Positions 41,926 through 53,600 of a DNA stretch of 64,000 nt are shown one piece after another. How positions within the stretch are numbered: position 1 is the first letter of the stretch; every line of letters begins with the position of its first letter. The DNA comes from Gambelia wislizenii (taxonomy: Eukaryota > Chordata > Lepidosauria > Squamata > Crotaphytidae), in contig JAUMIR010000002.1 in assembly GCA_030847615.1 (NCBI GenBank), positions 110,864,309-110,928,308 of the forward strand, in the 5' to 3' direction. The position numbers and the translations under genes were made by a program. Under the pieces are notes generated by a model. It ran no database searches, was not told the origin of the DNA, and saw nothing but the letters and a program-made list of their open reading frames with translations.

Positions 41926-42416
41926 TTTTTTTATATATAGTGGTTGTTAATTGCATTTATTGTATATAAAAATAAGTTTAAACAGAAATGTTTTGAATAT
42001 AGCACATTTTACAGCATATTCATTCAGTGTGTGTTGCATTTAACTGCTTACGTTCACCTTATGTTGGCATAATACATGTAGCCAGAAGAACAATGAAAAC
42101 TACAATAATAAGGAGAATCACTACAATAATTATGATCATTTTCATGTTTTTCTACCACATCTTCCTTGAAATCTTTGTAGTAGGTTTTTTTTTGGGGGGG
42201 GGGGAGGTGGAAAACATAAGCCACTGTTTCAAGTTCGTCACTTTGGTCAGCCAGTTCAGACAGTCGCTCTTCTCTTTCCAAGACCTTTTCAATATTTTGA
42301 GTCATGACATTTTTCACATCATCTACTTGAACCCGGAAGTGTAGAAATAGCAATATCGCTATGTTTCTGTCCATACTCCATCTTTCTATTTTTTTCAAAG
42401 GCTTTCTGTAAAACAA
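41926..42416 (-). pseudogene. Processed pseudogene of a VAMP-type R-SNARE (VAMP8-like)
   Basis: The minus strand, 42326-42210, translates VDDVKNVMTQNIEKVLERE then ERLSELADQSDELETVA: the R-SNARE motif of synaptobrevin/VAMP proteins, including the zero-layer arginine in VLER. After a homopolymer tract (C11 A9 on the minus strand, 42185-42204) a shifted frame at 42160-42059 gives MW, a stop where the conserved second tryptophan is expected, KNMKMIIIIVV and ILLIIVVFIVLLAT, the C-terminal anchor, ending in TAA (42059-42061). VKNxMTQN and the LLAT end most resemble VAMP8 (endobrevin), which drives late-endosome and granule fusion; VAMP4 or another paralogue is not excluded. SNARE and anchor are contiguous without an intron; an AATAAA (minus, 41956-41961) and an A run (41926-41932) follow. 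This is the signature of a retrocopy. Frameshift, nonsense codon and unrecognisable N-terminus make it a pseudogene; homology 5' of 42335 is doubtful. Confidence 0.75.
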
Positions 42417-42968
42417 TATTCAATATTGGACACTGAAGAGATTTGCTTTTTAAAAAAACAAATCCATGTTAAAATGTGGATTTAAATACATATTTTTCAG
42501 CATATTGTCTCACAACAGATGCATTTTAAAATGTATTTTATCCTATATTATATGGATTGCCAAATCAAGATTATTTTAGGGCCTGAGATTTTGGGGCCAA
42601 CCCTGACCCCCCCCCACCCCCATGGTGTCACAATGTGGCAGGCCCTTGTGACATTACAAGGGTCAGTCCTTAATGAAGCCATTAAACAGGATACATTAAG
42701 CATCAGCCACAGCCACACCTTCAAATAAATGTGAGTGTGCCATTCAAATAAAAAGCACCAAGTCTAACAAACAAGGAAAATACATATCCACAGGGTGTGT
42801 TTTTTAATATTAGGATCTGGGAACTCTAGTTGTCAAATCCAGTTTGGTATGTTTTCTGAGCAGACCACTCTATTGCAAGTTTTGAAGAAGATAAGTACAT
42901 TATGTTCCCCAGAATGTGGGGATCTGGCCAGAGCCTGCCCAATATCTAAGATCTTCAGGAGAGACCCT
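42417..42968. other. No recognised feature
   Basis: A/T-rich, with a C run near 42607-42620. Nothing else assigned. Confidence 0.3.
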
Positions 42969-43431
42969 GGGCTTGTCTACACTGGCAGGAAACTCCTAAC
43001 CCACCTCATAGCTGCCACGGATGTTTTTGATCTACAGCAATCCCATAAATGCCACCTTCACCAGGGCTTGTCTAACAGGAGATCAGAGTATCCTACCACA
43101 CTGTAATCATAGGCAAACTTGTCCAAGTACAGTATTACTGGATAGGTAGAGGTATGCTTATACACATATGTGCACAATTGAAGATTTTTTAAAAACAGAA
43201 CAGAGTCCCATCCACTGGAAGCTCTGCCCCTGGCTTCGGCTGCGACTGACACACAGCCAGTAATCCAGATTTCCCCATGAAATGCAGAGCAAACCGCAAA
43301 TCTCTTATACCCAGATTTTCCTGCAAACCCCCTGATGAAGCTAGAGATCATCACAAACATCATGTGGCAACTGTGCAGCAAATACAAAGTGAGCATGGTT
43401 TTGTGTGTTTTTTGCCAGCATAGACAAGCCC
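42969..43431. mobile_element. TIR element with GGGCTTGTCTA ends
   Basis: Left GGGCTTGTCTACACTGGCA and right complement GGGCTTGTCTATGCTGGCA, about 463 bp apart, with a non-coding interior. Target duplication not evident. Start sequence and size recall 8764-9357. Confidence 0.7.
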
Positions 43432-43479
43432 CTATTGTGTGCCCTGAAAGCCACTGAGGCTAAACTGGTATGTATACTT

Positions 43480-43706
43480 AGAATCATAAAATCATAGAGT
43501 TGCAAGAGACCACAAGGGCCATCTAGTCATCGAATCATAGAATCAGAGTTGGACGATACCACAAGGACCATCTAGTCCAACCCCCTGCCCTGCAGGAATA
43601 CATTATCAAAGGACTCCGGACAGATGGTCATCCAGCCTCTGTTTAAAAACCTCCAAAGAAGGAGACTCCACTACATTCCAAGGCAGCGTGTTCCACTGTC
43701 AAACTT
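43480..43706 (-). mobile_element. Two abutting CR1 3' ends
   Basis: The CR1 terminus appears twice in the same orientation ('catagagttgcaagagacca' at about 43492, and 'cagagttggacgatacca' at about 43541); the second continues to about 43706. One CR1 tip inserted next to the other. Confidence 0.85.
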
Positions 43707-43711
43707 GACAG

Positions 43712-43925
43712 GCCTTTCTCTGTAGCAGCTCCCTGACCATGGAACTCCCTCTCAAGGAAGGTCAGGCTGGTTCCATCCCTTCTAAGCTTCCAGAAGGCAA
43801 CTAAAATGGTGCTTTAAAAACCTTTGATTTTTAAAATTAGGCTTGTCTATTTTTAATTTAATTGTCAGTGCTTTTTAAACTATTTTGAATGAGAAGTTTT
43901 TAGTCTGTTTTAAATGTTTTTATTT
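43712..43925 (+). mobile_element. L2-type LINE 3' end
   Basis: Translation RPFSVAAP followed by PWNSL and QKATKMVL corresponds to the last coding part of L2 (AFSVAAPRLWNSLP...). AT-rich 3' UTR follows. Confidence 0.65.
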
Positions 43926-43955
43926 ATGCATTTAGTGTTTTAGTTGTTTCTAACA

Positions 43956-44180
43956 CATGTGTGTGTGCCATCAAGTTGCCTGTTGACTTATGGCAAACCC
44001 ATGAATTCCATAGGGTTTTCTTAGGCAAGGAATACTCAGAGGTGGTTTTGCCAGTTCTTTCCTCTGAAATATAACCTACAGCACCTGGTATTCTTTGGTG
44101 GTCTCCCATCCAAGTACTAACCAGAGATGACCCTGGTTAGCTTTCAACATCGGATAAGATCTGATGCCTTCAGGGTATTT
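43956..44180 (-). mobile_element. 5S rRNA-derived SINE, copy 2
   Basis: The complement of 44075-44165 gives AGCTAACCAGGGT, TGGTTAGTACTTGGATGGGA and GAATACCAGGTGCTGTAGG, the 5S rRNA control region. 43956-44074 is the tail shared with 20531-20632 ('attccatagggttttcttag'). AC/GT ends on both sides. Confidence 0.85.
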
Positions 44181-45959
44181 AAGCCCACTGCAAAAAGAAA
44201 TGTGCGTGTGCGCGCGCACATTTATTATATGTTTTGTTAAAGAATGCTGACAGTCTGTAAATTTTATTTTGTTCTGTTGAATTTTGTTATATTTCTTTCA
44301 ATAAAAATGTTTTAATTTAAAATGAAAGAAAAGAAATACAGCCCAAGTGCCAAAGAAAAGGGGTGGGAAAAGTTACCAATGGAATGTGCACACAGCAAAT
44401 AGAAAAATTCTGGGTGTGAACGATTTTCAGTGTCTCACTCTCTGTAATGCTAGAAATTGGAAGATTGAAGGAAAATTTCATAGGGTGTGTGTGAATTCTT
44501 ACTTGGTGGGCAATAAACTACCCCCCCTCCTCTAGCTACACCTGTGATCAAGGGCCAGTAAACTGCTGTGGGTCTTAAAGTTTTTATCATATCTCTGCTC
44601 TAACATCCAAAAGAAAAGTATGAGAGCCAGAGCCATTTCTCCTCTCCACCTTCTTATTCTATATCCACAGTATTGCCTTAAGACAAACAAGGCAATGGAA
44701 GATGCATATGAGCAGTGCTTCAGAAAAACAGTATAATGACCATGTTCTCTGGGGGCACAAAGTTAATAAGCTCACTGCATCCTATGAGCAGGCATTCAGT
44801 TTCTGGGTAGAAACTAACTTGATTGTTTCTAAAAGGCCCCCGGTCAATGCTTAGAAATTAATGAGGATAAGAAATAAAGCATGCATGTTCCACTCATATT
44901 AGGTTCAGGGCTGCTGACACACTGAAGCTATTAAATAAAATTGGGGGATGCTACCTAGACGTAAACATTGGCATAGATTTTTAAGCAAAATGGCAGTAGC
45001 ACTGAGTTGGTGTAATCTGCCACTCATGCTTCCATTCTCCCCTAATCTAGGCTAGAGTTGCACAATATTTCATCTCTGAGGGCCACTTGTAAGACTAGCT
45101 GAGGGGTTAGAGGCCAACAGCATTCAAAAGCAATAACAACCTGCATGCTGATCTTAGAGGGAAGGAAAGGAGTTTGCCTTCTGTGCACTCACCCAGTAGG
45201 GTTGCTAGGTGTATCTGATTTCAATGGATGTCCTGTTACCCGAATTGCATGGGAGTTCTTGAGACCACTTGTGACCTCTGAATTATGATATTATATTGGG
45301 AAATTTTAATTAGCTCAAAGGTATGGCTGAGAGAGGCCAGGTAACTTATGGGATCTTTGCACCAGTATATACCAGTACTAGCCGAGGAGACTCCATGCCA
45401 AAATAGAATAAAAATGGTTTTTATTGGAAAATAATCATGGAAGCATTCACACATAGACTCAGGTTCACAAGTGATCTCATAAGGCTAATGAAGAATTAGG
45501 GGGAAGTATTTGGATAGAGGAATAGATTTGGGGAAAGGGCTATAATTACCTGTCTGGAGAGCAGAAGTTTGTGCAGCAAGAAAGACTCAGGCTTGAATCT
45601 GAGGATCACATAGCAAACAGGCAGAGTAATGGAGTGTGGGGAGCTTCGTTGTCAGCTTCTGCTGTAATGATGACATCTAAGTTGGCTCTTATCCAAGAGA
45701 TTTTATCTGTAAAACGATTGTTAAAAACATTGCAATGAACTAGAGAAGGCTCTAGGATTGGATTCAGGGAGTGAAAGTGGCTGAGTTAGACCCCTCACCA
45801 CCTTGAATAGTTCAGCTGGACATGAATTTGCAGGTGTAATGTGCAGAGAAGGCTTTCTTCACTGCACATATTGCCACTTTATAGGAACAAAGATGTTCTC
45901 TATACTGTGTCATGACATGTTGGATATAAGTCATATTTTCTGCTATCTGTGCTCCATTC
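44181..45959. other. No recognised gene; possible LTR-like segment
   Basis: 45230-45450 has AATAAAAA-type signals on the minus strand and recalls 21740-21830, but no LTR boundaries are provable. An alternating CG/TG tract lies near 44203-44220. Nothing else assigned. Confidence 0.3.
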
Positions 45960-46295
45960 ATCATCTTTCCTGTTTCAGCTTCCTGAGATCTTCTGTATAC
46001 CAAGGAACCTGATTAGCAATAGGTGAGAGAGGATGTTTGGGCGCAATCATGTCAAAAGCCCAGTCAGTTCTTCATTCCATCTTGATCAGGGCTTTGACAG
46101 GCTCATCAATGATACCAGCCATAAAACCCTCTAAGGCTTCCTGGAATCCTAAAGGATCCATTAGCCTTCAAGGGCAGACCATCGTAATGGGTCCACCATC
46201 CTTGCAAGGACAGATAGTAGCTAACTCTGACCAGAAAATGATCTGCCCATAACAACTTGGAGGTATTAATATTGTATGCCTACAGATCCATTTGC
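45960..46295 (-). mobile_element. L2-type LINE, endonuclease/RT linker
   Basis: The minus strand translates SDHFLVRVS near 46240 and later an IAPK-type segment (HDCAQTSSL frame) near 46040, plus phrases equal to the L2 linker 'LMDP.GFQ.AL..F' (about 46130-46170). These follow the endonuclease in L2 elements. Heavily mutated. Confidence 0.5.
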
Positions 46296-46329
46296 TTGGA
46301 ACTGAAAACACCATCAAGGGACACATGAA

Positions 46330-46915
46330 TGCAGAGACTTCTTCCACCGAGGGACGATTCCCTCATTGACAGAAGCCATTGTAGTCAGTGGTGAGGCGGG
46401 CAAGAGCCGAGTGGGCCACAGGTCCCCCCTCCTCTAGCCCACTTTGCCTGGTGCCTCCACTGCTACCACAGCCAAGGGGCACTTTCTCCGTGACTGACAG
46501 TTATGGAGAAAGTGCCCCCTCCCGCGGTAGCTCATTCTGCCCAGGGCCACCCTAGCCCTCAGGAGCTCATTCCACCCAGCACCGTTGGAGCTCGGGAGGC
46601 CTAGGGCACTTTCTCCATAACTGTCAGTCATGGAGGAAGTGTCTCTGGCCTCCCGAGTGAAGGCGGTGCCAGGCGGAAAGAGCTCCCAAGGGCTAGGGTG
46701 CTTCCAAGTGTCAGAAGTGCCCTAGCCTCAGGAGCTCATTCTCTCTGGCACCGTCAGAGCTCAGTAGGTCTAGGGCACTTCCTCTGTGACTGACAGTCAT
46801 GGAGGAAGCATCTTTGGCATCCTGAGTGAAGGCAGCGCCAAACGGAAAGAGCTCCCAAGGGCTAGGGCGGTGCTGGGCAGAATGAGCTGCCATGGCAGGG
46901 GGCACTTTCTCATTT
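46330..46915. repeat. GC-rich array of hairpins (MITE interior)
   Basis: Three related hairpins with stems GGGGCACTTTCTCC / GGAGAAAGTGCCCC at 46476-46518, 46605-46645 and 46771-46811 around a shared loop 'gtgactgacagt'. They alternate with GAGCTCC/GGGAGCTC-type palindromes and repeated 'ctcccaagggctaggg'. No TIRs were identified. ORFs here are repeat artefacts. Confidence 0.75.
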
Positions 46916-47039
46916 GTAAGCAGGCACCCTCCAAAATCAGACCAATCAAAATCCAGCTCTTCTGTGTGCCCCTTTCCTGAGATGGAGGTACGTGTAAGCA
47001 ACAAATTAAAAAAACAAGAGTTTTGCTACCCACAACAAA

Positions 47040-47516
47040 TCGTGGGAACAGTACAGAACAGATTAGAAATTTTGTTATCTTGATTCTCCCCGGGATAAAA
47101 ACTGCCATGTAACTGAGCCCCAGGACAGTTGAAATCCCCCATTACTATTAGATCTCTCCTTTCTAAATGTGTGCTCATCTGTTCCAGGAAGGCATCATCC
47201 AAGTCCTCAATTTGGTTTAGAGGTCTATAGTAGACCCCCACAACGACATCCCTGTGGTTTCTCCAGCTCCCAGGATTTAAATCATGGATTTGCTGTTAGG
47301 TTAAGGTGTAATGCTACTCTACCTCCCTTCCTGTTTGCTCTGTTTCTCTGAAATAGGTTATGCCCCTCTATTACCTTCCAATCCTGAGACTCATCCCACC
47401 AGGTTTCAGTGATGCCTATTACATATATCATATTTACCGTATCTTGCTATGCTAAGAGTTCAAAATCATCCTATTTATTTCCCATGCTCTTTGCATTAGT
47501 ATAGAGACATCTATTA
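47040..47516 (-). pseudogene. CR1 ORF2 endonuclease-domain fragment
   Basis: The minus strand shows SLYTNAKSMGNK, then GITETWWDESQDW, FQRNRANREGGRVALHL-like text, VGVYYRPLNQIEDLDDAFLE and RRDLIVMGDFNCP. These are the conserved blocks of the apurinic-type (APE) endonuclease that nicks the CR1 target. Catalytic neighbourhoods TETWWD and GDFN survive, but two or more stops and a frameshift break the frame. The left boundary is near 47040 and the right runs into a GGAA microsatellite. Confidence 0.85.
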
Positions 47517-47572
47517 GGAAGGAAGGAAGGAAGGAAGGAAGGAAGGAAGGAAGGAAGGAAGGAAGGAAGGTA
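47516..47572. repeat. (GGAA)n microsatellite
   Basis: About 13 uninterrupted GGAA units. Confidence 0.95.
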
Positions 47573-49794
47573 GGTCTGGAGCATAAATTAATAAATCTAG
47601 CCTGTGAATGGATTTCTCAGTCACTTACTGGCTGTTAAGTGAGCAACAAGTTAACAATGCACTTCTGGCTCTTGATTTCAGCTTTTGTTATCTCACCCTG
47701 CTGTTATGTTATCTACCTTCCTGGTGATTGCTTGTTTTATCTTGCTGATTCCTTCACTCATGTTTTTTCAGCCCTGTAGCCTCCACTCTCATCTCATTTG
47801 GATCAGAACCTGATTCTGTCACCACTTTCAGCCTTCCTTCCTAGCAGGACTATGAACAACGATGCCCAGAAATATGGTGTTCAGTGTTATGAAACTCTTC
47901 CCTAAACTGTCAGCCTTTCTATTCATTTCAGTTGCACAGAACAGGTATAAAATAATTAGAGATGATTCAAATTATGCATCTATGAGGAAGTCAAGTACAA
48001 ATACCTGGTTTTCTCTCTTGCTCAGATACAGTAGCCTTACGTTGATTGCTAAGGGGGGTGGGAAAGGAGGTCTAAACCTCCAAACCAAACATAAGAAAGT
48101 CACTAGAAGACAGAAAGCACCAGCTGACAGCAAGTGAGCCGAGAAGGTTGACCTGCCACATCAAGGACAGCATGAATACCTAGGAGAGTGCGGGTGTGGG
48201 GGGATGTGAAGCTATTGTTATGCCAGCTAAGTTCATATGCCCTAATGATGTTCAGTTTCTGGTCACTCACCATGCCTTAGGCACTGCTGCTGCTGTGCAG
48301 AGAGCCCCTGGGTGGATCTGCCAAGATATGCATATGATCAGGAAGGCAATCACACACCGTACTCATATGATTGGGTAGAAACAGAAACACTGCCTTAACA
48401 CTGTTCTTTTACCAGAGCTGACAAGGAATGCCTAGTACAGTGAGATGCTACATGAAACATCATACTGCTACTGCAGAGAGCAGCCCAAGCCTACTATAGG
48501 CAGACATATCAAAAGAAATAGTATCCACTTCTTTGTCTTGGATCAAGATATGCTGATAGCTTGAATCATTTGAAAACTAGATTTCAAATTCAGAAACTTC
48601 GGAATCACAAGGGGAACTAAACTGATTCTGTGTGGTTGGGTGTGTATGGTATATTTGCATGGATGTTACCTGAATACTTTTACTTCTTGACAATGCATGT
48701 CTGGGTTTCCCTATTCTATGTCAGGACATATCCAGGGATGGCAGAATTCTGCTGCCTTGGCAACTGTGACCAGTAATATTAGCTACCACTTGGCTAGTAA
48801 AGTAGAGGGGGGACATTATAGGAAGGACAACCTGCATTCTAGAGCTGTTTGGTGAGCATCAAGCCTGATAAGTGGATCATGGGAATGAAATTGAGGATTG
48901 AGGCCCTTCTCTGTTTTCCTTACTGTGTGAGCATACCTGATTTGACACAATATCATGTAGATGATAGGTATAAGATTGATTTATCCCTATCTAAAACAGA
49001 GTCCCTGAAAACTGAAATGGTCTAAAGTGTGTGTGTGTGTGTGTGTGTGTGTGTATTAAAAGGATGAGAACAGGTTGAGCATACTACAAAACATTCATGC
49101 AAAGTTCTCCTATTTGTATGCAATATGAACTGGATCTTAGAAGAAAGCAATAATCCTACACATATCTGTTATATTAGACCATGGGCCTGTACATAATCTG
49201 TCACTCTGCACCCCATAAGGGCCAACCATTCAGAAACTCTCATTTCTTGCTCTTTTAGAGTATAACCTTTTGTCCCTTTTGTGGTATAGCAACCCCTTTT
49301 GTGATACCGCTTTCACTAAATACATTGCTACCATACACATCTGTGTCTGTGCACCCATGGAGACATGCATTGAGTATTCATGATGAGAACAATGACGGAA
49401 TATTGAAATGTTGTTGCCATTATATTCATAAAATGCTCACCATAGCAATTCCATAGCAACCTGACACTGGTATGTGGTACTTACAAAATGCTGATGTGTC
49501 ACTACTCTGACAAATGTGCCAGGTAATAACTTCTTAATAAGTGTGCATCTGCTTTCATTATCCCACCATCTTTAGCAGTAAGCCATGACCTATATAGCCC
49601 ACATAAGCAACCAGATCTAACATAGATGACTACAATGCACATTCATCCTAATCCCTAATCCCTGGTTTAGAAATTACTCTGGATATGTCAAAGAAACTTA
49701 ACTGTGCAACACACTGTTGGCATCTTCTTTGTTGAGCCAGGCCACCAGTTACACCCCTGCCAGCTTTGAGAGAGCTCTAAGCATTGGAGACACC
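47573..49794. other. No recognised gene; one (GT)n tract
   Basis: A GT microsatellite at about 49028-49055. The ORF 47862-48137 has no recognised domain. Confidence 0.35.
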
Positions 49795-49900
49795 CAGTGG
49801 TGGCAGTAAGGGGGTGCGGAGAGGCCAAACAGCACCAGATGACACCATGGGGGAAGGGGTGACACCAGTCCTATTGACACCACAGGAGACACCTCAGATG
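49795..49900 (+). repeat. 100-bp interspersed block R
   Basis: 'gggtgcggagaggccaaaca', 'gcaccagatgacacca' and 'ggtgacaccagtcctatt' recur at 60565-60655 and, inverted, at 28900-28995. Unknown small repeat. Confidence 0.6.
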
Positions 49901-49933
49901 GTGCCATTGCCCTGAGCACTACCCTGGGTGCTC

Positions 49934-50262
49934 CACAGCAGCAGAAAACAAGCTTTCTACATCTTCAACATGACAAGTCTTCAAATATTTAAAGATGGCT
50001 ATCATGTTACCTCTCATTTTTCTCTTCTCATATCCAGTTCCCTAAGTCGTTCCTCATAGGGTTTCCAGAACTTTTACCATCTTGGTGGCCCTCCTCTGGA
50101 CACATTTCACCTTCTCAATATCCTTCTTGAAATATGGAGCCCAGAACTAGACTCAGTACTGCAAGTGATGTCTGACCAAAGCAGGTACTATTTCTTCTCA
50201 CAGTCAGGACATTATGCTCCTGTTGATGCAGCCTAGAATTTCATTAGCATTTTTGCCTTCAA
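49934..50262 (-). mobile_element. CR1 LINE fragment
   Basis: 'tccacagcagcagaaaacaa', 'ctcctctggacacatttcac' and 'cagcctagaatttcattagc' are complement of the CR1 ORF2 C-terminal region. The 3' tip is missing. Confidence 0.85.
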
Positions 50263-51549
50263 TTTTAGTAGACAGGAAGAAAATTCCTTTTCTTTGGTGT
50301 GATCTGCACACAAAGAAAACATGCCTTGCACTCTCTGAATGGTGAGGAACGCTGTGGAGAGAAACTAATATCATGCTTATATAAGTACAGTAACAATAGA
50401 ATTGACTTGTTTACATGATGGAAATCAGTGCAGGATTGGTGGGGGGTATTCTCTTTATTCTGTTCAACATATCAAGCATATAATTATTTCCCAGTGCCTG
50501 GCTAGAAACAGATACCGGTAGGTATTTGTAGATACTGTATTACACAGCTTTGAGGCTTCAGTCTAAGGGAATGCAGTAGCAGTCATGCCAATTTTGGAGG
50601 TTCTTTTGGGAGGAAAGGGAGTTATCCTCTCTTCCTTGTCAGTAGTTTGACCAGATGTCCACCTCCCATCTCAAGTACATCTTGGATTTGAGAATACCAT
50701 ATGGGCTTTGATTTGTATAAGCCCTTTGATGTGTATTGCAGTCTCAACAGCTGCAGTTAACTTCCTCAGCCACTGCTAATTTAACACAACCCTTTATCTT
50801 AAACTTACGTATGGTATGGAGTTCTTAAAAAATTAATATCCCAGTGTTTAATAACCCTTCTCATCGTCAACCTTCCTACTGGTGTATTTTTTTATTCTCA
50901 TCAGATGTGTCTGGAAATAGTATCTTCTTTGGTGGTCTGTGTTTTACAGCAAAGTAATTTGTTATTCACTTGTTGCTTTTTTTTAATAACTCTATAGGGT
51001 GCATTCTTCTTGCCATTCAATCTTCCCTTGAATCCATACCCTCATCTCTCATTATTTTTGTACTTCTCATTATTGTTTCTCTTACTATGGTTCATGACAT
51101 GATCCTGGTGCATCAACTCTATGTGGCTCAAGTTTGGGGCTTATTTGAGATTTACAATATGTTTCCCATCTCTTTGAATACCAAATGAGAACAAATTCAG
51201 TCCTCAAATAGTCTAGGAACAACCTGATATTATCAAATGGATAGAAATGGATAGTTAAATCCCTCATAAATCGCCTGTTAATAGCTTACTACACTGTGTG
51301 AAAGGAAAACTGATCACTTCAGGTGCCCAATAATGTGCCAAAACTGGGGGTGGGGGTGGATGTGCAATTGTTTAATCTGAAAGAATCTATAATGATTGAA
51401 GTGCTGCTCTTTCAAGTACAGTAATGTCAAGTCATCCTGTTTTCTGAATCCTCTTCATCATCCATGCATCATAAGAGCTCAGGCATTAAGACTAGAACCT
51501 CAGAGGGTGGCTCTACTGATGAAACAGCTTCTATCTGCTCAACCAGCAT
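50263..51549. other. No recognised feature
   Basis: AT-rich, with short ORFs only. Confidence 0.3.
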
Positions 51550-51765
51550 CCCTTTCACACAACACAGTTATAGCACTATGATTCCACTTTAACTGCCATG
51601 GCTGCATGCTATGGAATCCTGGGGCTGATAGTCTGATGTGGCACTAGAGAAACGCTCTGGCTGAGAGTTCCCAGTACTCCTACCTAAACTGCAAATCCCA
51701 GGATTCCATAGGATGATGCCATGGCAGTTAAAGTGGAATCATAGTGCTATAACTTTGTGAAAGGG
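51550..51765. mobile_element. Palindromic MITE, copy P2
   Basis: Left CCCTTTCACACAACACAGTT then ATAGCACTATGATTCCACTT; right is the near complement through AAGTGGAATCATAGTGCTAT to GTGAAAGGG. About 50-bp arms and a middle with 'aaactgcaaatcccaggatt'. Widespread hAT-like non-autonomous type in squamates, as far as I can judge. Confidence 0.8.
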
Positions 51766-51952
51766 CCCCCAAAGGGGGTGATCCCCTGACACGATGGAGT
51801 TCCCATCATCCTGCCTGCAGGGTGATGCCACTCCCATCATTCTGCAAAGACTACATTTCCATTATCTGCAAACAGTGATTGTCTTGTCAGCATGTCGTCA
51901 GGTAAGAAAAGGGTTAACTGGAGGTGAGGGTCTAAAATACCACCTCCACAGA

Positions 51953-52555
51953 GGAGATTTTCACGCCAGCTATCTGTTCTGTGTCACGGAACAGGGTTGC
52001 TGAAAGATTTCTCTTTCAGATGATGTACACCCTCCTCCATGCCCTCAACGTGTCTATTCTGTTTTCTCCCCGTGGTATTTCAATCATGGGGCAAAGTCAT
52101 TAATGACCACCCATTCCATTTCTATCACGGAATGACGGGTGGTCTGAAAGGTGCCCCATTTCTCTCCTGCGATGACAGCTGCGGTGGGAAGGAGGTCCAT
52201 TCTGGACACTTTCAGGCAGGAGTGGGACTCCCAGGTAAGTGGCACCATTCCCCCCCAAGGTAATTGTATTTTTCTTAAATGTACTTTGTTTTTGGTTTTG
52301 ACGTTTGGGGTTTTTTTATTTTTGAATTTCCCAAAAGGCCATTTTCTCACAAGAACGAGCAGGATTTGGCTTCACTGCTGGAAAAGCAGCTTTACAGCAG
52401 CTGCATTTACAGCAGTGAAACCGAGGGGAGAGGGAGGACATGCCTGCTGCTGGATTAAGGTAAGTGTGTGAACATTTTCCTTAATTCTGTAGCAGGGACA
52501 GGAGAGGGGCTTGTGGAGCAGAAACAGGGCATTTGGCCCCATTGTGAAAATCTCC
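51953..52555 (+). mobile_element. 3-bp-TSD TIR element, copy H9
   Basis: Left GGAGATTTTCACG; right ATTGTGAAAATCTCC; flanked by AGA on both sides (51950-51952 and 52556-52558). The interior shares 'aggtaagtggcacc', 'tttttgaatttccc' and 'tcaatcatgg' type blocks with the family. 603 bp. Confidence 0.85.
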
Positions 52556-52651
52556 AGAATCTCCAGAGGTAGCATCATCAGTGGCATCAGATCACCTGAG
52601 GCAGACTTGACCAATCAAGAATGCCAGAGTAGGAATTCCAAATAAAGCATA

Positions 52652-52881
52652 CAATTGTCCCTGCATATTTGTTGGGGTTTGGTGCCAGGATCCCCCGTGG
52701 ATACCAAAATCTGTGACTACTCAAATTCCATTATATGCAATGGCATAGCAAAATGGTGTCCCTTATATAAGATGGCAAAATCAAGGTTTGCTTTTCGGAT
52801 TATTATTTTTTAAAGAATATTTTCAAACTGTGAATACTTAAATCCATGGATACCAAATCCGTGGATACAGAAGGACAACTG
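52652..52881 (-). mobile_element. Tigger-like MITE, copy T7
   Basis: CAATTGTCCCTGCATATTTG to GAAGGACAACTG with TA on both sides. Interior orientation is opposite to T4. Confidence 0.8.
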
Positions 52882-52883
52882 TA

Positions 52884-53597
52884 ACTGCTTTGTGTGAGCA
52901 CATAGCTTGGGTCAGACCATGAGGCTCTGAAACGAACACCATATTTTAGAGGAAAGAGAGGCCAGGGATAGCTATTAGAGCAGGGCAGGCTGGCCTAGCT
53001 CACAGCTCCCCTGATTCCAGATGGATATGAACTGCATCCTCTGCATGACTGCTTGAGATTGTGAGTAGAATCTTTAAGGATTGTTTAGATGTTGTGTCAG
53101 CACATTTCTATTTGATTTCTTAAACTTTGGCTGAATGTAGCTGAATGTAGCTTAATGTAATTTCATATTTTTGCTATTTCTGTAACTCTAAAGTATACCT
53201 GGGGGCATGGAAGGTGCCTTCCTCATGAGAGATTTGCATGATGTGAACTTGCTTGAATAAAATAAGCTTTTTCTAATTTTTCTATAAGCTGATGCTGCAC
53301 GTGCCTTATCTCTTGGTCATTGCTACATTTGCCTCTCTCTGGGGATCGGAGGGAGGAGTTGGTTGGTTCTACATTGGGAAGTAGTCCCGCTGGTTATCCA
53401 GACTCCCACTAGGCTGGTCATAAATATCTCAGTGGGTGGTGGCAGCATTTTAGCCTGTAGGGGGTGCCCTTGAGTGAGGCTGCTCAGGGTTACCTTTACA
53501 GGAAAGCTAACTCTGGGGTTCCAAGCTGAGAGCCCCCAGACTAGCCTGACCTGGTGGCAGTGGTGTTTGAACCGCGGCACCTGCACAACCCCCAAAC
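52884..53597. other. No recognised feature
   Basis: A short tandem 'gctgaatgta' at 53131-53151. No gene or element identified. Confidence 0.3.
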
Positions 53598-53600
53598 TAA

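Noticed and set aside
43203..43260. Possible exon-like GC patch within the TIR element at 42969-43431
   Set aside because: Short, inside a mobile element, with no conserved protein motif.
47516..47572. CRISPR-like regular repeat
   Set aside because: A plain GGAA microsatellite; no spacers.
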